Assembly: GCF_947492815.1 (NCBI RefSeq)
Contig: NZ_CANLOB010000001.1
Location: forward strand, 186,001 to 250,000
Source: an uncultured Dokdonia sp.
GTDB lineage: Bacteria > Bacteroidota > Bacteroidia > Flavobacteriales > Flavobacteriaceae
Length of the DNA: 64,000 nucleotides
Direction: 5' to 3'
The notes beneath the pieces are model-generated. The model did no database searches and had not been told where the DNA came from. It saw nothing but the letters and a program-made list of their open reading frames with translations. Each line of letters opens with the position of its first letter. Position 1 is the first letter of the stretch. Shown here piece after piece: positions 1 to 10,440 of this stretch. The translations under genes were made by a program, and so were the position numbers.

Positions 1-712
1 CAAAACCAAGAGGAGAATATGGTAAATGCCCTACTTCTTCTCTATGCATAATCTCCGTAAGTCCTACCTCGTCTTTTCTGTTTAATAAACTATACGGATT
101 CTGTACTGTAATCATTTTAGGAGCTCCTTTACGCGCTTCTTCTTGATATCTTGATAATCCATAAGGTGTTTCATTAGAGAGTCCGATATTTCTAATTTTC
201 CCAGCTTTTATTAAGCCGTCCAAATCTTCTAGGATTTGAGCAAAATTATCTTCCCAAGCATCATCAGCGTTATGCGTATATCCCAATTGACCAAAAAAGT
301 TAGTCGGTCGTTCTGGCCAATGCAACTGATACAAATCAATATAATCTGTTCCGAGGCGCTCTAAACTTTTATTAACGGCATCTTCCAATTCATGTTTTGC
401 AAATCCACCAGTACGGATGTGTTTTGTAAACTCGGCGGGCCCTGCAATTTTAGAAGCAATCACAACTTGATCGCGCTTTCCTGTTTTCTTTAGCCAACTT
501 CCTATGATACGCTCTGTACTTCCATAGGTTTCTGCTCGTGCATTAGGCACACTGTATAGCTCTGCCGTATCAATAAAATTAACACCTTGTGATATGGCAT
601 AGTCTAATTGTGCATGCCCTTCGGCTTCGGTATTTTGTTCTCCCCAAGTCATAGAACCTAGGCATATTTTTGAGACTTTAATGTCTGTGTTTGGTAAGTG
701 GGTATATTTCAT
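1..712 (-). CDS. aldo/keto reductase, 3' part truncated by window edge
   Basis: Manual minus-strand translation from ATG at 712: MKYTHLPNTDIKVSKICLGSMTWGEQNTEAEGHAQLDYAISQGVNFIDTAELYSVP...; AKR motifs; runs off the window start. Confidence 0.88.
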   Translation of the reverse strand, partial: MKYTHLPNTDIKVSKICLGSMTWGEQNTEAEGHAQLDYAISQGVNFIDTAELYSVPNARAETYGSTERIIGSWLKKTGKRDQVVIASKIAGPAEFTKHIRTGGFAKHELEDAVNKSLERLGTDYIDLYQLHWPERPTNFFGQLGYTHNADDAWEDNFAQILEDLDGLIKAGKIRNIGLSNETPYGLSRYQEEARKGAPKMITVQNPYSLLNRKDEVGLTEIMHREEVGHLPYSPLGF

Positions 713-757
713 TTTTCTATTTCCGCAGCAACGGTTTTTTAATTATAACTAGATTAT

Positions 758-1168
758 TTAATCTAGCACTATTTCATATTTTTCTACAAAATTATCATCA
801 TTTAACCAGATTAGCAAAAACTCACTATCTATGCTAAAATAACTTCTCTCTGGTCCTAAATAATAGATCATATCGTGACCTGATTGATAAAAATAACAGT
901 CTTCGTCTGGCATACCTAGAAGAGTAATCATCTGCCATGCTGGTAAATCATCTATTACTTTTTTACTTATAAGATCATCTATCATTTCTACTCGCTTATT
1001 TTCATCTTTTTTCCAAACTTTAGACGAAAATTCGCGCTCAACAAAATGATTTCCCATTGTATTTATTAATAATAAAAAAACTAATAAAGACACACATACC
1101 AGTGCGATAAGGCTATAAAAAAGAATACGCAGGAACTCCTTAATGGTCAAATCCTTATATTCTTTCAT
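758..1168 (-). CDS. hypothetical protein with N-terminal TM helix
   Basis: ORF; hydrophobic ILFYSLIALVCVSLLVFLLLI segment. Confidence 0.7.
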   Translation of the reverse strand: MKEYKDLTIKEFLRILFYSLIALVCVSLLVFLLLINTMGNHFVEREFSSKVWKKDENKRVEMIDDLISKKVIDDLPAWQMITLLGMPDEDCYFYQSGHDMIYYLGPERSYFSIDSEFLLIWLNDDNFVEKYEIVLD

Positions 1169-1187
1169 TGTCTCATTATTTAATCAC

Positions 1188-2174
1188 TTAATCTATATCC
1201 TGTAATAACGCAGTGACTTCATCAAGTTTTGGTGTTAAAATCACTTCAATACGTCTGTTTTTCGCTTTGTTTTCGGCAGTATCATTAGGAGCTACGGGCG
1301 CATATTCTCCACGACCTGCTGCCGTTAAGTTTTTTGGATCTATACTTTTATTTTCTCGTAATATATTGACAATAGCTGTGGCTCTTTTTGCAGATAGGTC
1401 CCAATTTCCTTTTAGGTTTCCAGATCCTCCATAAGGTACATTATCTGTATGTCCTTCAATCAATACTGCAATGTCAGGATTATCTCCTAAAACATTTCCT
1501 AATTGTTTTACTGCTGTTTTTCCATTGGCTCCTACGGTCCAGCTACCACTATCAAAAAGAAGTTTGTTTTCTAAAGACACATACACTTTTCCATCTCTTT
1601 GCTCTACCGTGAGTCCTTTTCCTTCAAAGTCAGTAAGTGCTTTTGATATCGCATCTTTTAAGTTGCGAAGATTTGCATCTTTTGCTGCAATTACAGCTTC
1701 TAATTCATCAATACGATTGGAACGATCGGCAAGATCTTTCTCCAACTGTTCTAGTCGTTTGCGCTCTGTTTCCAAAGCTTCTTTATTTGCAGCAAGAGCG
1801 GCTTGCTTCACCTCTAACTCTGCAAGCAATTCTCTGTTTTTCTTTGAGTTTGCCGCAATACTCGCACTACTGTTTGCTTCTAATGCATCATATGATGCTT
1901 GAAGACTCTCCAGACTGGCTTTAGTACCTTCGTATTTACTCTTAAAATCAGCCAAAGAAGATTTAGTAGTCTCTAAGTCTTTAGATGCCACTTCGTAATC
2001 ACTAGTCATTTTTGCTAAGTCTTTTTTCGCGGAAGCGAGATCACTTGACAAATTGCGATTTTCTTTACGAAGTCGTGCGTATTTTGACTCAAGGTCTTCA
2101 AAAACTTTTTTTGAAACACAAGAACTTAGGGTAATTCCTGCTAGGCATAAGAGTAGGACTTTCTTCATCATCAT
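1188..2174 (-). CDS. OmpA-family lipoprotein with long coiled coil
   Basis: Lipobox-like CLAGITLSSC, coiled coil, C-terminal OmpA motif (IEGHTDNVPYG...NWDLSAKRA...NRRIEV). Start moved to ATG at 2174; track start at 2186 is TTG. Confidence 0.88.
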   Translation of the reverse strand: MMMKKVLLLCLAGITLSSCVSKKVFEDLESKYARLRKENRNLSSDLASAKKDLAKMTSDYEVASKDLETTKSSLADFKSKYEGTKASLESLQASYDALEANSSASIAANSKKNRELLAELEVKQAALAANKEALETERKRLEQLEKDLADRSNRIDELEAVIAAKDANLRNLKDAISKALTDFEGKGLTVEQRDGKVYVSLENKLLFDSGSWTVGANGKTAVKQLGNVLGDNPDIAVLIEGHTDNVPYGGSGNLKGNWDLSAKRATAIVNILRENKSIDPKNLTAAGRGEYAPVAPNDTAENKAKNRRIEVILTPKLDEVTALLQDID

Positions 2175-2210
2175 AGGTATTCTCAATTTTTGGGTTATTA
2201 TTATTTTGAT

Positions 2211-2975
2211 TTAAGGAAGTGATAATTCAACCATATGTGGGCAGTGATCACTATGCATAGCATCTTTTAAAATAACAGCACGTGCAATTTTATCTTTTAA
2301 AGGAGTGCTTACCATATTGTAATCGATACGCCATCCTTTATTATTTGCTCTAGCATTGGCACGATAACTCCACCACGTATAATTATCAGGTTCTTTATTT
2401 AAGTGACGGAAAGAATCTATAAAGCCGCTTTCCATAAAATTACCAATCCATTCTCGTTCTACAGGAAGGAATCCACTTGTATTTTTATTGCGTATTGGGT
2501 CGTGTATATCTATAGCTTCATGACAAATATTATAATCACCTCCTATCACAAGGTTAGGGTATTCTTTGGTTAAATCAGTGATATAGGATTGAAATAAATC
2601 CATATATTCTAACTTATGCTCTAGCCTAGCACTATTAGTTCCTGATGGAAGATATAAACTCATTACAGATACGTCATCAAAGTCTACTCGGATGTTACGA
2701 CCTTCAAAATCCATAGACTCAATGCCTGTACCATACTCGACATGATTGGGCTTTTGCTTTGTTAAAACAGCCACTCCACTATACCCTTTTTTCTGTGCAC
2801 TAAACCAATAGTGGTGATATCCTAATGCTTCAAAAACAGCCACATCAACCTGGTCTACAGTTGCTTTTGTTTCTTGAAGCAGTACTACATCTGGATCTGT
2901 AGCTTGTAGCCAAGTATCAAACCCTTTACGAAGTGCTGCTCGGATACCATTTACATTGTAAGAAATAATTTTCAC
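2211..2975 (-). CDS. xth: exodeoxyribonuclease III
   Basis: MKIISYNVNGIRAALRKGF...LLQETKA...GGDYNICHEAIDIHDP...SDHCPHMVEL. Confidence 0.92.
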   Translation of the reverse strand: MKIISYNVNGIRAALRKGFDTWLQATDPDVVLLQETKATVDQVDVAVFEALGYHHYWFSAQKKGYSGVAVLTKQKPNHVEYGTGIESMDFEGRNIRVDFDDVSVMSLYLPSGTNSARLEHKLEYMDLFQSYITDLTKEYPNLVIGGDYNICHEAIDIHDPIRNKNTSGFLPVEREWIGNFMESGFIDSFRHLNKEPDNYTWWSYRANARANNKGWRIDYNMVSTPLKDKIARAVILKDAMHSDHCPHMVELSLP

Positions 2976-3170
2976 ACGTTTAAATTTTAATAGTTATTTA
3001 TATAATGCTTATAAAATTGAGAACGTGTGTAACCACTGCGTTCTCACATTAAAAATTCTAACTCTTTACATATTAAAATATATTAATGTTCATTTTATAG
3101 TCGTATAAAAATGTTAAAATGCTAATTTATAAAAGTAGTACACATAAGAAGTTAAAAAGGCTATAAAGTT

Positions 3171-3178
3171 TACCTTTG
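3171..3178 (+). promoter_or_regulatory. candidate Bacteroidota -7 element (TAnnTTTG)
   Basis: TACCTTTG about 50 bp upstream of the ATG at 3228; no convincing -33 element. Confidence 0.35.
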
Positions 3179-3227
3179 ATTTCTAATAGCTACAAAATAT
3201 TTTTAACCCAAGAGAGTTCTAGTTATA

Positions 3228-6200
3228 ATGCGGAATCTTTACTTTTTGTTTTTCTTCTTATGCACAGCTACACTCGTAGCCCAAGAAGTACGCACCAAAA
3301 GAATTCCGTTACGAGATACGATACAACTAGATTCGGTTAGCATCAACCCTTCATTATTCAAAATAGAAACCCGAGAAGGCGCGATACTTGATAGCACAAA
3401 ATACACGATTGATTATGCTAATAGTTTACTTTCGCTTAAAGCGAAAGAAGCCATCCCAACAGACACTTTAGTGATTACCTACAGAGTGTATCCCAACTTT
3501 CTCACTCGTAAATATGTTCAATTTGATCCGAAACGTATCGTTACTAGCTCTGGAAACTTAGATCGTCTTACCAATTTACGTAATCAAAAAAAACGAAAAG
3601 GATTTACACCATTTAATGGATTAAATACAAGTGGTAGTATCGTGCGAGGTGTCACCGTAGGAAGCAATCAAAATAGTACTGTAAATTCTGAATTAGATCT
3701 ACAATTAAGTGGAAAACTAAGTGATAAAGTTACCTTACGAGCCTCTATCCAAGATGCAAATATTCCTAGTCAAGAAGGTGGATTTTCTCAAAACCTAGAT
3801 GAGTTTGATCAAATATTTATTGAACTTTTTAGTGACAATTGGAACATTCGCGCAGGAGACATTAATCTTCAGGACACAGAATCGTATTATGGTCGGTTTA
3901 CTAAAAAAATACAAGGACTGTCTTTACGAGGAGATATTAATCATTCTGAAGACAGTAAAACGAGTTTATTTGCAACTGGTGCTTTAGTAAGAGGTGTTTT
4001 TAATACGAGTGTATTTACAGGACAGGAAGGAAACCAAGGGCCTTATAAACTTACAGGTCCAAACGGGGAACTTTTTGTGTTGATTGTTTCTGGCAGTGAA
4101 GCTGTATATGTAAATGGAATTCTTCTAGAACGTGGCGAAGCAAAAGATTATATCATTGATTATAATGCGGGTGAGATTCGTTTTAACTCCACATTTCCAA
4201 TTACTAGCGAGATGCGTATTACGGTAGACTATCAGTTTAGCGAACGTAATTTTACACGTTTTGTGGCGTATGGAGGTGGTAGTTTTCGCGAAAGCGATAC
4301 CTTTAAAATTGCTGCACAAGTATATTCTGAATCTGACGCTAAAAACCAACCTTTACAGCAGACCCTAAGTGAAGATCAAGTGGCTGTACTTGCAAATGCT
4401 GGAGATGACCCCAATCAAATGGTAGCGCAAAGTGCCGTGCCAGATACCTTTAGTGACAATAAAGTATTGTATCGTCAAATTACTGTAAATGGTGTTGAAG
4501 TATTTGAATTTAGCACCGATCCCGAAGAGGAATTATTCAATGTCCGATTTACAAATGTAGGGCCTAATCAAGGGGATTATATTTTAAGCACCACCAATAC
4601 ATTACGTCGTACTTTTGAATATGTGGCACCTATTGACGGAATACCACAAGGTACTTTTGCGCCTCAAATTAGACTTTTTGCGCCTACCTTATTACAACTT
4701 GCCATTGTTAATGGAAGCTATACTCCTTCAGAAAAAACAGCTATTTCTTTTGAGGCAGCAGGGAGTAAAAATGATCTAAATCTTTTTTCTAACCTCGATG
4801 ATGATGATAACAATGCATTTGCTACACATCTCAAAGCAACACAGCAATTATTTAAAAAAGACAGTACCGCTACATTAGAAGCTTTTGGAAAATGGGATTA
4901 TATTCAAGAAAGTTTTACCAATGTAGAAGGACTTTACAATGTAGAATTTAACCGTGATTGGAATATAGACACAGGACTTCAAAACACTAATGGAAACGGA
5001 CTTATTATTACTGGAGATCAAAGTTTTCTAACAACAGGTTTAAAATATGAAAACGCCAAGATAGGGTCTATCATATATAGTTTTGAGAACCTAGATTTTA
5101 ATACTGCCTATTCAGGAACAAGACACTCTGTTGCGAGTATTATTAATTCTAAAAAAGTAAAAGGAGCGATCAATGGGAGTGTCTTAAATACAAATGACTT
5201 AAATGTAACGTCTAATTTCTCTAAGTTATATAGTAGCGCAGTATATGATCTTAAAAAAGCTTGGGTAGGCGGTAAATTTTATACGGAAGATAATGTGAGA
5301 ACAACAAAAGCAAATGATTCTATTACTCCCGATAGTCAGCGATTTCAACTATATGAAGGTTTTGTAGGAGTAGGTGATAGTACAAATGTATATGTAGAGG
5401 CAGGATATCGCTATCGTGTGAATGATAGTTTACGTACTAATAATATACAACGCGTCAATACCTCTAATACTTATTTTTTAAAATCCCAATTACTAAAAAA
5501 CAAAAAAACGAATCTGTCGCTTTTTTTAAACTATAGAACCTTAGCATTTGAAGACACCGACATAGAAACCCAGAATTCATTAAACTCTAGATTACTGTAC
5601 GATCAACGTTTTGCAAAAGACATTATTAGACTCAATACGGTTTTTGAAACCAATAGCGGTACACAACCACAGCAAGAGTTTACATTTATTGCGGTAGATG
5701 AAGGTCAAGGAACACATACCTGGAATGATTTTAATGGCGATGGAATTCAGCAATTAGAGGAGTTTGATCTTGCACAATTTCAAGATCAAGCCGATTTTAT
5801 ACGTGTATTATTACCTAATCAAATTTTCTTACAAACACATCAAAATAAGTTAAGTAGTCAGTTAACTATGAATCCCCAGCAATGGAATGGCCAAAAAGGC
5901 CTCAAGAAGTTTCTATCGCGTTTTTACAACCAAACCAACTATAGTATAGACCGAAGAGCTTTGCGTGAAGGAGAAAGCTTTACAATCAATCCTTTTGAGG
6001 AGGATGAGAACGAAATAGGATTAGGATTGAATTTCCGTAATGCACTCTCCTTTAATCGAGGAAAACAAAACTACACTACCACATATAGCTATATTTCTAA
6101 TAAATCTACTAATTTACTTTCTACTGGACTTCAGGATAATGAATTAGAAACCCATCAAATAAATTTTTTACACAAGATACAAGAGAGTTGGCTTTTTAAT

Positions 6201-6665
6201 TTTAAAGGAGAAACAGGCACCACAAGAAGTGTTGCTGAAAATTTCCCAACTAGAAACTTCAGTATTGATAATATCAATGCTAATCCTAAGATTTCATACC
6301 TCATAAGCAAAACTTCACGAGTTTCATTATTCTATACTTTTCAAGACAAAAAAAACACGAATGGAGGATTGGAAGCCCTGCAACAAAATAGTTTTGGCAC
6401 TTCTTTTGCAATAGCAGATGGTGAGAAGCTATCTCTTATGGGAGAATTTAATTATATAGACAATCAATTTGAAGGAAGTGCATTTAGCCCAGTAGCCTTT
6501 CAGATATTAGAAGGCTTGCAACCGGGAACCAATTTTACGTGGAATCTAATTGCTCAAAAGAGATTGACTAAATTCTTAGATTTAAACATCTCCTATTTTG
6601 GTAGAAAAAGTGAAGATTCTAGAACCATACACACGGGTAATATTCAGCTAAAAGCTTTATTCTAA
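3228..6665 (+). CDS. large secreted/outer-membrane protein with SprA-like segment
   Basis: Signal peptide; GSIVRGVTVGSNQNSTVNSELDLQLSGKLSDKVTLRASIQDANIPSQEGGFSQNLDEFDQIFIEL resembles the repeated SprA motif; beta-rich C-terminus. Confidence 0.65.
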   Translation: MRNLYFLFFFLCTATLVAQEVRTKRIPLRDTIQLDSVSINPSLFKIETREGAILDSTKYTIDYANSLLSLKAKEAIPTDTLVITYRVYPNFLTRKYVQFDPKRIVTSSGNLDRLTNLRNQKKRKGFTPFNGLNTSGSIVRGVTVGSNQNSTVNSELDLQLSGKLSDKVTLRASIQDANIPSQEGGFSQNLDEFDQIFIELFSDNWNIRAGDINLQDTESYYGRFTKKIQGLSLRGDINHSEDSKTSLFATGALVRGVFNTSVFTGQEGNQGPYKLTGPNGELFVLIVSGSEAVYVNGILLERGEAKDYIIDYNAGEIRFNSTFPITSEMRITVDYQFSERNFTRFVAYGGGSFRESDTFKIAAQVYSESDAKNQPLQQTLSEDQVAVLANAGDDPNQMVAQSAVPDTFSDNKVLYRQITVNGVEVFEFSTDPEEELFNVRFTNVGPNQGDYILSTTNTLRRTFEYVAPIDGIPQGTFAPQIRLFAPTLLQLAIVNGSYTPSEKTAISFEAAGSKNDLNLFSNLDDDDNNAFATHLKATQQLFKKDSTATLEAFGKWDYIQESFTNVEGLYNVEFNRDWNIDTGLQNTNGNGLIITGDQSFLTTGLKYENAKIGSIIYSFENLDFNTAYSGTRHSVASIINSKKVKGAINGSVLNTNDLNVTSNFSKLYSSAVYDLKKAWVGGKFYTEDNVRTTKANDSITPDSQRFQLYEGFVGVGDSTNVYVEAGYRYRVNDSLRTNNIQRVNTSNTYFLKSQLLKNKKTNLSLFLNYRTLAFEDTDIETQNSLNSRLLYDQRFAKDIIRLNTVFETNSGTQPQQEFTFIAVDEGQGTHTWNDFNGDGIQQLEEFDLAQFQDQADFIRVLLPNQIFLQTHQNKLSSQLTMNPQQWNGQKGLKKFLSRFYNQTNYSIDRRALREGESFTINPFEEDENEIGLGLNFRNALSFNRGKQNYTTTYSYISNKSTNLLSTGLQDNELETHQINFLHKIQESWLFNFKGETGTTRSVAENFPTRNFSIDNINANPKISYLISKTSRVSLFYTFQDKKNTNGGLEALQQNSFGTSFAIADGEKLSLMGEFNYIDNQFEGSAFSPVAFQILEGLQPGTNFTWNLIAQKRLTKFLDLNISYFGRKSEDSRTIHTGNIQLKALF
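4284..4293. repeat. palindrome core, intragenic (FRES frame)
   Basis: TTTTCGCGAAAGCG in the SprA-like gene. Confidence 0.85.
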
Positions 6666-6702
6666 AATTTTCACGATCTTTAATTTTTAAAATCAAACCA
6701 TT

Positions 6703-7050
6703 ATGAAAACTACATTACTATTATTGGGAACTGCAGCATTACTATGCTTTACTTCCTGTAAAAACACCAAAGAAGTGGCAAAAGATAACATTGAAGAAAA
6801 AGTAGCAGAAGAAAAATTTGACCCAACAGGATATACTGCTGGAGTTATTGTATATTCTAAAGAAAAAGACGACTGTGAGTACACCATCAGATTGAAAGAT
6901 GGTTTACATTATGATCCTATAAACTTAGAAGATGGTTATAAAAAAGACGGAATGGCTGTTTATTTTAAATTTAGAGGTTTACGTATGATGAATCGTTGCC
7001 CTAAAGCAAACCCTGTCTCTATAGAAGAAATGCGATCAGCAAAAAAGTAA
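6703..7050 (+). CDS. small putative lipoprotein
   Basis: MKTTLLLLGTAALLCFTSCKN lipobox. Confidence 0.75.
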   Translation: MKTTLLLLGTAALLCFTSCKNTKEVAKDNIEEKVAEEKFDPTGYTAGVIVYSKEKDDCEYTIRLKDGLHYDPINLEDGYKKDGMAVYFKFRGLRMMNRCPKANPVSIEEMRSAKK

Positions 7051-7157
7051 CAACAACTCTGTTCCTTTAAGGGATTAGTATCATCTTATAATAGGTTTAA
7101 TTCAGGGCTTCTGAGTTAGACCTATTTTATTTATACACATTACGAATGATTCTTGGT

Positions 7158-7175
7158 ACGCTTTCGCGAAAGCGT
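7158..7175. repeat. palindrome ACGCTTTCGCGAAAGCGT, convergent intergenic
   Basis: exact palindrome. Confidence 0.95.
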
Positions 7176-7231
7176 GTAAAGTAAATACCTACTATATCAT
7201 TGAAGCATCTCATTTAAATGAATTGCATAAG

Positions 7232-7262
7232 AAAAGGGTGAAAGCTATACTTTCACCCTTTT
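7232..7262 (-). terminator. intrinsic terminator of the gene at 7287-10238
   Basis: AAAAGGGTGAAAG-ctata-CTTTCACCCTTTT. Confidence 0.8.
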
Positions 7263-7286
7263 TAAAAATATTAATAAGATCTAGAT

Positions 7287-10238
7287 TTAGTTAGCTCCTA
7301 CTATAATTCTTTTTACTTTATTTAAATCGGCGTTACCAACTTTTACAAAATAAACTCCATTAGACACGTAAGACATATCTATTGTTTTCGTGTAACCACC
7401 ACCGTTATTATCAACTGTGTAGTATGCTAATGTTTGTCCTAATGTATTGTATACTGAGATAGGAAGTTTTTCAGAGAAGCTTGATGCATTATTAAACACC
7501 ACTTCAAATTGATCATTTCCTAAAGAGTGTACTTGTAAATCTGTAGCAGCAAATAACTCATCTTCAGTTCCTAAAGTACCACTAATATTAGCTGTGTAAT
7601 CGTTAGTTCTTCCAAATACTAAATCATCACAAGGATCTAAAAGATCTCCTCCTTGATCATCATCTTCTCCTCTAAGTCTCATTCTGTGCATTCCAGGAGT
7701 AACGTCTGCAGCAACTGTAGAGAAATCTACAGTAAATGCGAAATCAGTTGCAGCAGTTGCTACTAAATCTGTAACAACTAACTCATCTGCTTCAAAAGCG
7801 TTATTATCATTAAAATCAATCCAAATGGCAAAGGTAGAATCGTCAAATCCTACTTGTAATACACCTTCAAATGGGTTTTCGTCAAGTACAAAATTGAAAA
7901 TAATATCAGTATCATCACTATAACCAGCTGGTGAAGTACCACAGTTTGTGGAAATATCTTGATCAGCTAACATAATTTGTGTTACCCCATCATCAAATCC
8001 TGCACAATTAGATTCTGGTTCACAAACCATGTTAGTAACAGTAGCTGTTGTATCATCATTAGTTTCGTCAGAATCTCCTGCAAGTTCAGTTCCTGCAACA
8101 AACACATAATCTCCTAATGCAGAAAGGTCTTCTGTTGCTGTAAATGTATACGTATCTGTCGCTCCAAAAGCTAGAGATCCTGTATATGTTTCCTGAACTG
8201 GTGCTCCACCATCTAATGTATAAAATACTGGAATAGATGTTTGTGTTGCAGTACCAAAGTTTTGAATTTCAATAGTTACTTGTGATGCATCAGAGATTGT
8301 TGCAGTTACACTAACAGCTCCTACATCGTCAGGATTAAGGTGTGTTACGTTTCTTGTTGTAGCATCATTTTCATTAAATTCATCTGCGGCATACACTGTA
8401 GCTGCTACAACTTCATATGTTTGACCTACTACAGAAAAATCTCCTTGTACTGTAAACGTATGTTGTGCACTTGTTCCACTAGCTATTGTTCCTGGGAAAG
8501 CATCAGTTACAACTGTTGTTCCATCAATTGAATAGGTAACATCAAATCCAGAAGCATCTGCTAAACCGAAATTAAAGATCGTTACTGTTACATCTTGTGG
8601 TGCAGCTAAATCACCATCTAATGGAGTATCAATGCTAATTACTCCTATATCATTATCAAAGTCAGACTGAATCTGGAATTTTGCTACGTGGTTTGTATTT
8701 GCATACTCTGTAATAAACCAGAATTCTTTATCATTACTTGGATCTACATCTAATTTTGCATAATCTCCAAATCTAATTCCAGCTACATTTTGAGTTCCGA
8801 TAGCTATTTCAACTTCGTCAATACTCATTGTTCCTGCTGGATCAGAAGCAAAACGTCCTGTATAGAAAGCTCCTACTCTATTATCGGTTGGGTTTGGTGT
8901 TGTAGGACCTGCCATAGAAGAATATCCCATTCCGATATTTCCTTGGTTATCCATAGCCATACTACCCATCCATGCATGTTTTCCATCTGGTCCCATGTAC
9001 GTACCTTCTTGTTCCATTGTCCAAGCACCACCATCTGTTGCTTGACGGAATTCATACCAACGAATTGCTGCAAGCTCACCCGCTGTATCATCTACGTCTA
9101 CTACAAAATTGAAGATTAATGAATTATGAGATGCAAATTTTCTAAACTGCATTTGGTTCATAATTGTTGACTGAAGTGCATCAATATCAGAACCACCTCC
9201 TGGTTGTGTTAAGTTTGCAAAAGCACCTCCATCAAATACATTGTTAAATGGTAACGCAGGAAATTCTTCTGGTGCAGAAACTGTTGAGTTTGCTGGCGTA
9301 TCAAAATCTACATCTAGTGTCCAAATCCAAACCTCATCTTCAGTTACACCTTGAAAACCATCATCTCTCATGTATACAAGAGGAGCTCCTCCTGTAGTAG
9401 GCATCACATCATCAGTAACATTTGCTACTTGAGCACTTGTAAATCCTCCATTAGGAGAGTTAATACCATTTACAACAAATCCTTGAATATTTGCACCAGG
9501 ATCTGCAGCTAATGCAGCATCTCTATCAATTACCCAAACGTCCATTGGTCCGTTATCAGTAATATAGTATCCATCACGCCATATTGATAATTTGTTATAA
9601 TCTGATATTTGAGGGAAAGAATATAATGTCCAGTTTGCAGTTATTGGATCTGGACCATCAGAGACTGCAATCTCTACTCCAGCACCAACAAATAAATACG
9701 AAAGCACCCATCTTTCAGCTTCGCTATCATAAGAAGCAGTTAAATCACAACAACCTCCTGCCGTAAAAATATTATTTACGTTTAACGGTCCTGTAAGATC
9801 ATTTCCATCTTTATCATAAATGATATATCCTGTATTGTATACAATAAATACGTGATCAGGTCCTACAGCTAGTGCTGGATCTGAAGGTGAATTTACGGTG
9901 TTATTTACAACAAAATCACTTTCTAGAGATCTATTTAAGTTAATTGTTTTATCTAATCTATTTGTACTAGATACTACTTGCTCATAACTTACTTGAGATC
10001 CTTTACCTGGAACAACGTTTGATTTTACACCTCTGATGTATCTACCATCTTTAGGTTCTCCGCTTGGAGGGTCGGCAGGGATTAATGTAGAAGATCTAGA
10101 AGCCATTGAAGGAACAACTCGCATAGATGCTGCTTGTCCTACATACTCTAAACTACCACCCTGGTCGTCTTGTTGAGCTGTTGCAGTAAAGCCAAAGGCT
10201 AATAGTGCAAAAGCTGCCACTTTTAGTTTTTTAATCAT
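7287..10238 (-). CDS. secreted protein with GEVED-like domain and T9SS type-A sorting domain
   Basis: Signal peptide; FAIWIDFNDNNAFEADELV...HRMRLRGEDDDQGGDLLDPCDDL GEVED-like; C-term GVYFVKVGNADLNKVKRIIV. Confidence 0.82.
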   Translation of the reverse strand: MIKKLKVAAFALLAFGFTATAQQDDQGGSLEYVGQAASMRVVPSMASRSSTLIPADPPSGEPKDGRYIRGVKSNVVPGKGSQVSYEQVVSSTNRLDKTINLNRSLESDFVVNNTVNSPSDPALAVGPDHVFIVYNTGYIIYDKDGNDLTGPLNVNNIFTAGGCCDLTASYDSEAERWVLSYLFVGAGVEIAVSDGPDPITANWTLYSFPQISDYNKLSIWRDGYYITDNGPMDVWVIDRDAALAADPGANIQGFVVNGINSPNGGFTSAQVANVTDDVMPTTGGAPLVYMRDDGFQGVTEDEVWIWTLDVDFDTPANSTVSAPEEFPALPFNNVFDGGAFANLTQPGGGSDIDALQSTIMNQMQFRKFASHNSLIFNFVVDVDDTAGELAAIRWYEFRQATDGGAWTMEQEGTYMGPDGKHAWMGSMAMDNQGNIGMGYSSMAGPTTPNPTDNRVGAFYTGRFASDPAGTMSIDEVEIAIGTQNVAGIRFGDYAKLDVDPSNDKEFWFITEYANTNHVAKFQIQSDFDNDIGVISIDTPLDGDLAAPQDVTVTIFNFGLADASGFDVTYSIDGTTVVTDAFPGTIASGTSAQHTFTVQGDFSVVGQTYEVVAATVYAADEFNENDATTRNVTHLNPDDVGAVSVTATISDASQVTIEIQNFGTATQTSIPVFYTLDGGAPVQETYTGSLAFGATDTYTFTATEDLSALGDYVFVAGTELAGDSDETNDDTTATVTNMVCEPESNCAGFDDGVTQIMLADQDISTNCGTSPAGYSDDTDIIFNFVLDENPFEGVLQVGFDDSTFAIWIDFNDNNAFEADELVVTDLVATAATDFAFTVDFSTVAADVTPGMHRMRLRGEDDDQGGDLLDPCDDLVFGRTNDYTANISGTLGTEDELFAATDLQVHSLGNDQFEVVFNNASSFSEKLPISVYNTLGQTLAYYTVDNNGGGYTKTIDMSYVSNGVYFVKVGNADLNKVKRIIVGAN

Positions 10239-10387
10239 GTTATATTATTTAATAGGATTTATAAACGATAAAAGTATCGAAAAAAAAAGACTTTTCTAAA
10301 GAAAAAGTTAAAAGTATTACGATTTGATTAAATATTCATCAATTAATTGCGTATCATAACATCTTGTTTTGAAGATAATTGATAAAA

Positions 10388-10416
10388 AAAAGCCTTGTCA
10401 GGATGACAAGGCTTTT
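10388..10416 (-). terminator. intrinsic terminator of the gene at 10441-13113
   Basis: Perfect 13-bp stem AAAAGCCTTGTCA-gga-TGACAAGGCTTTT. Confidence 0.85.
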
Positions 10417-10440
10417 ACTATGAGTGTATGTAAGCTATGC

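Noticed and set aside
1213-1924. Several plus-strand ORFs opposite the OmpA-like gene
   Set aside because: Shadow ORFs antisense to a well-supported CDS, low-complexity translations. The same applies to most other short antisense ORFs in the track (e.g. 8340..8531, 8790..9119, 13274..13477, 34409..34699, 60532..60759).
3429-3447. CTTTCGCTT-A-AAGCGAAAG inverted repeat
   Set aside because: Shares the CTTTCGC arm with the palindrome family but has a different centre and lies in coding sequence; a single copy is not enough to assign it.
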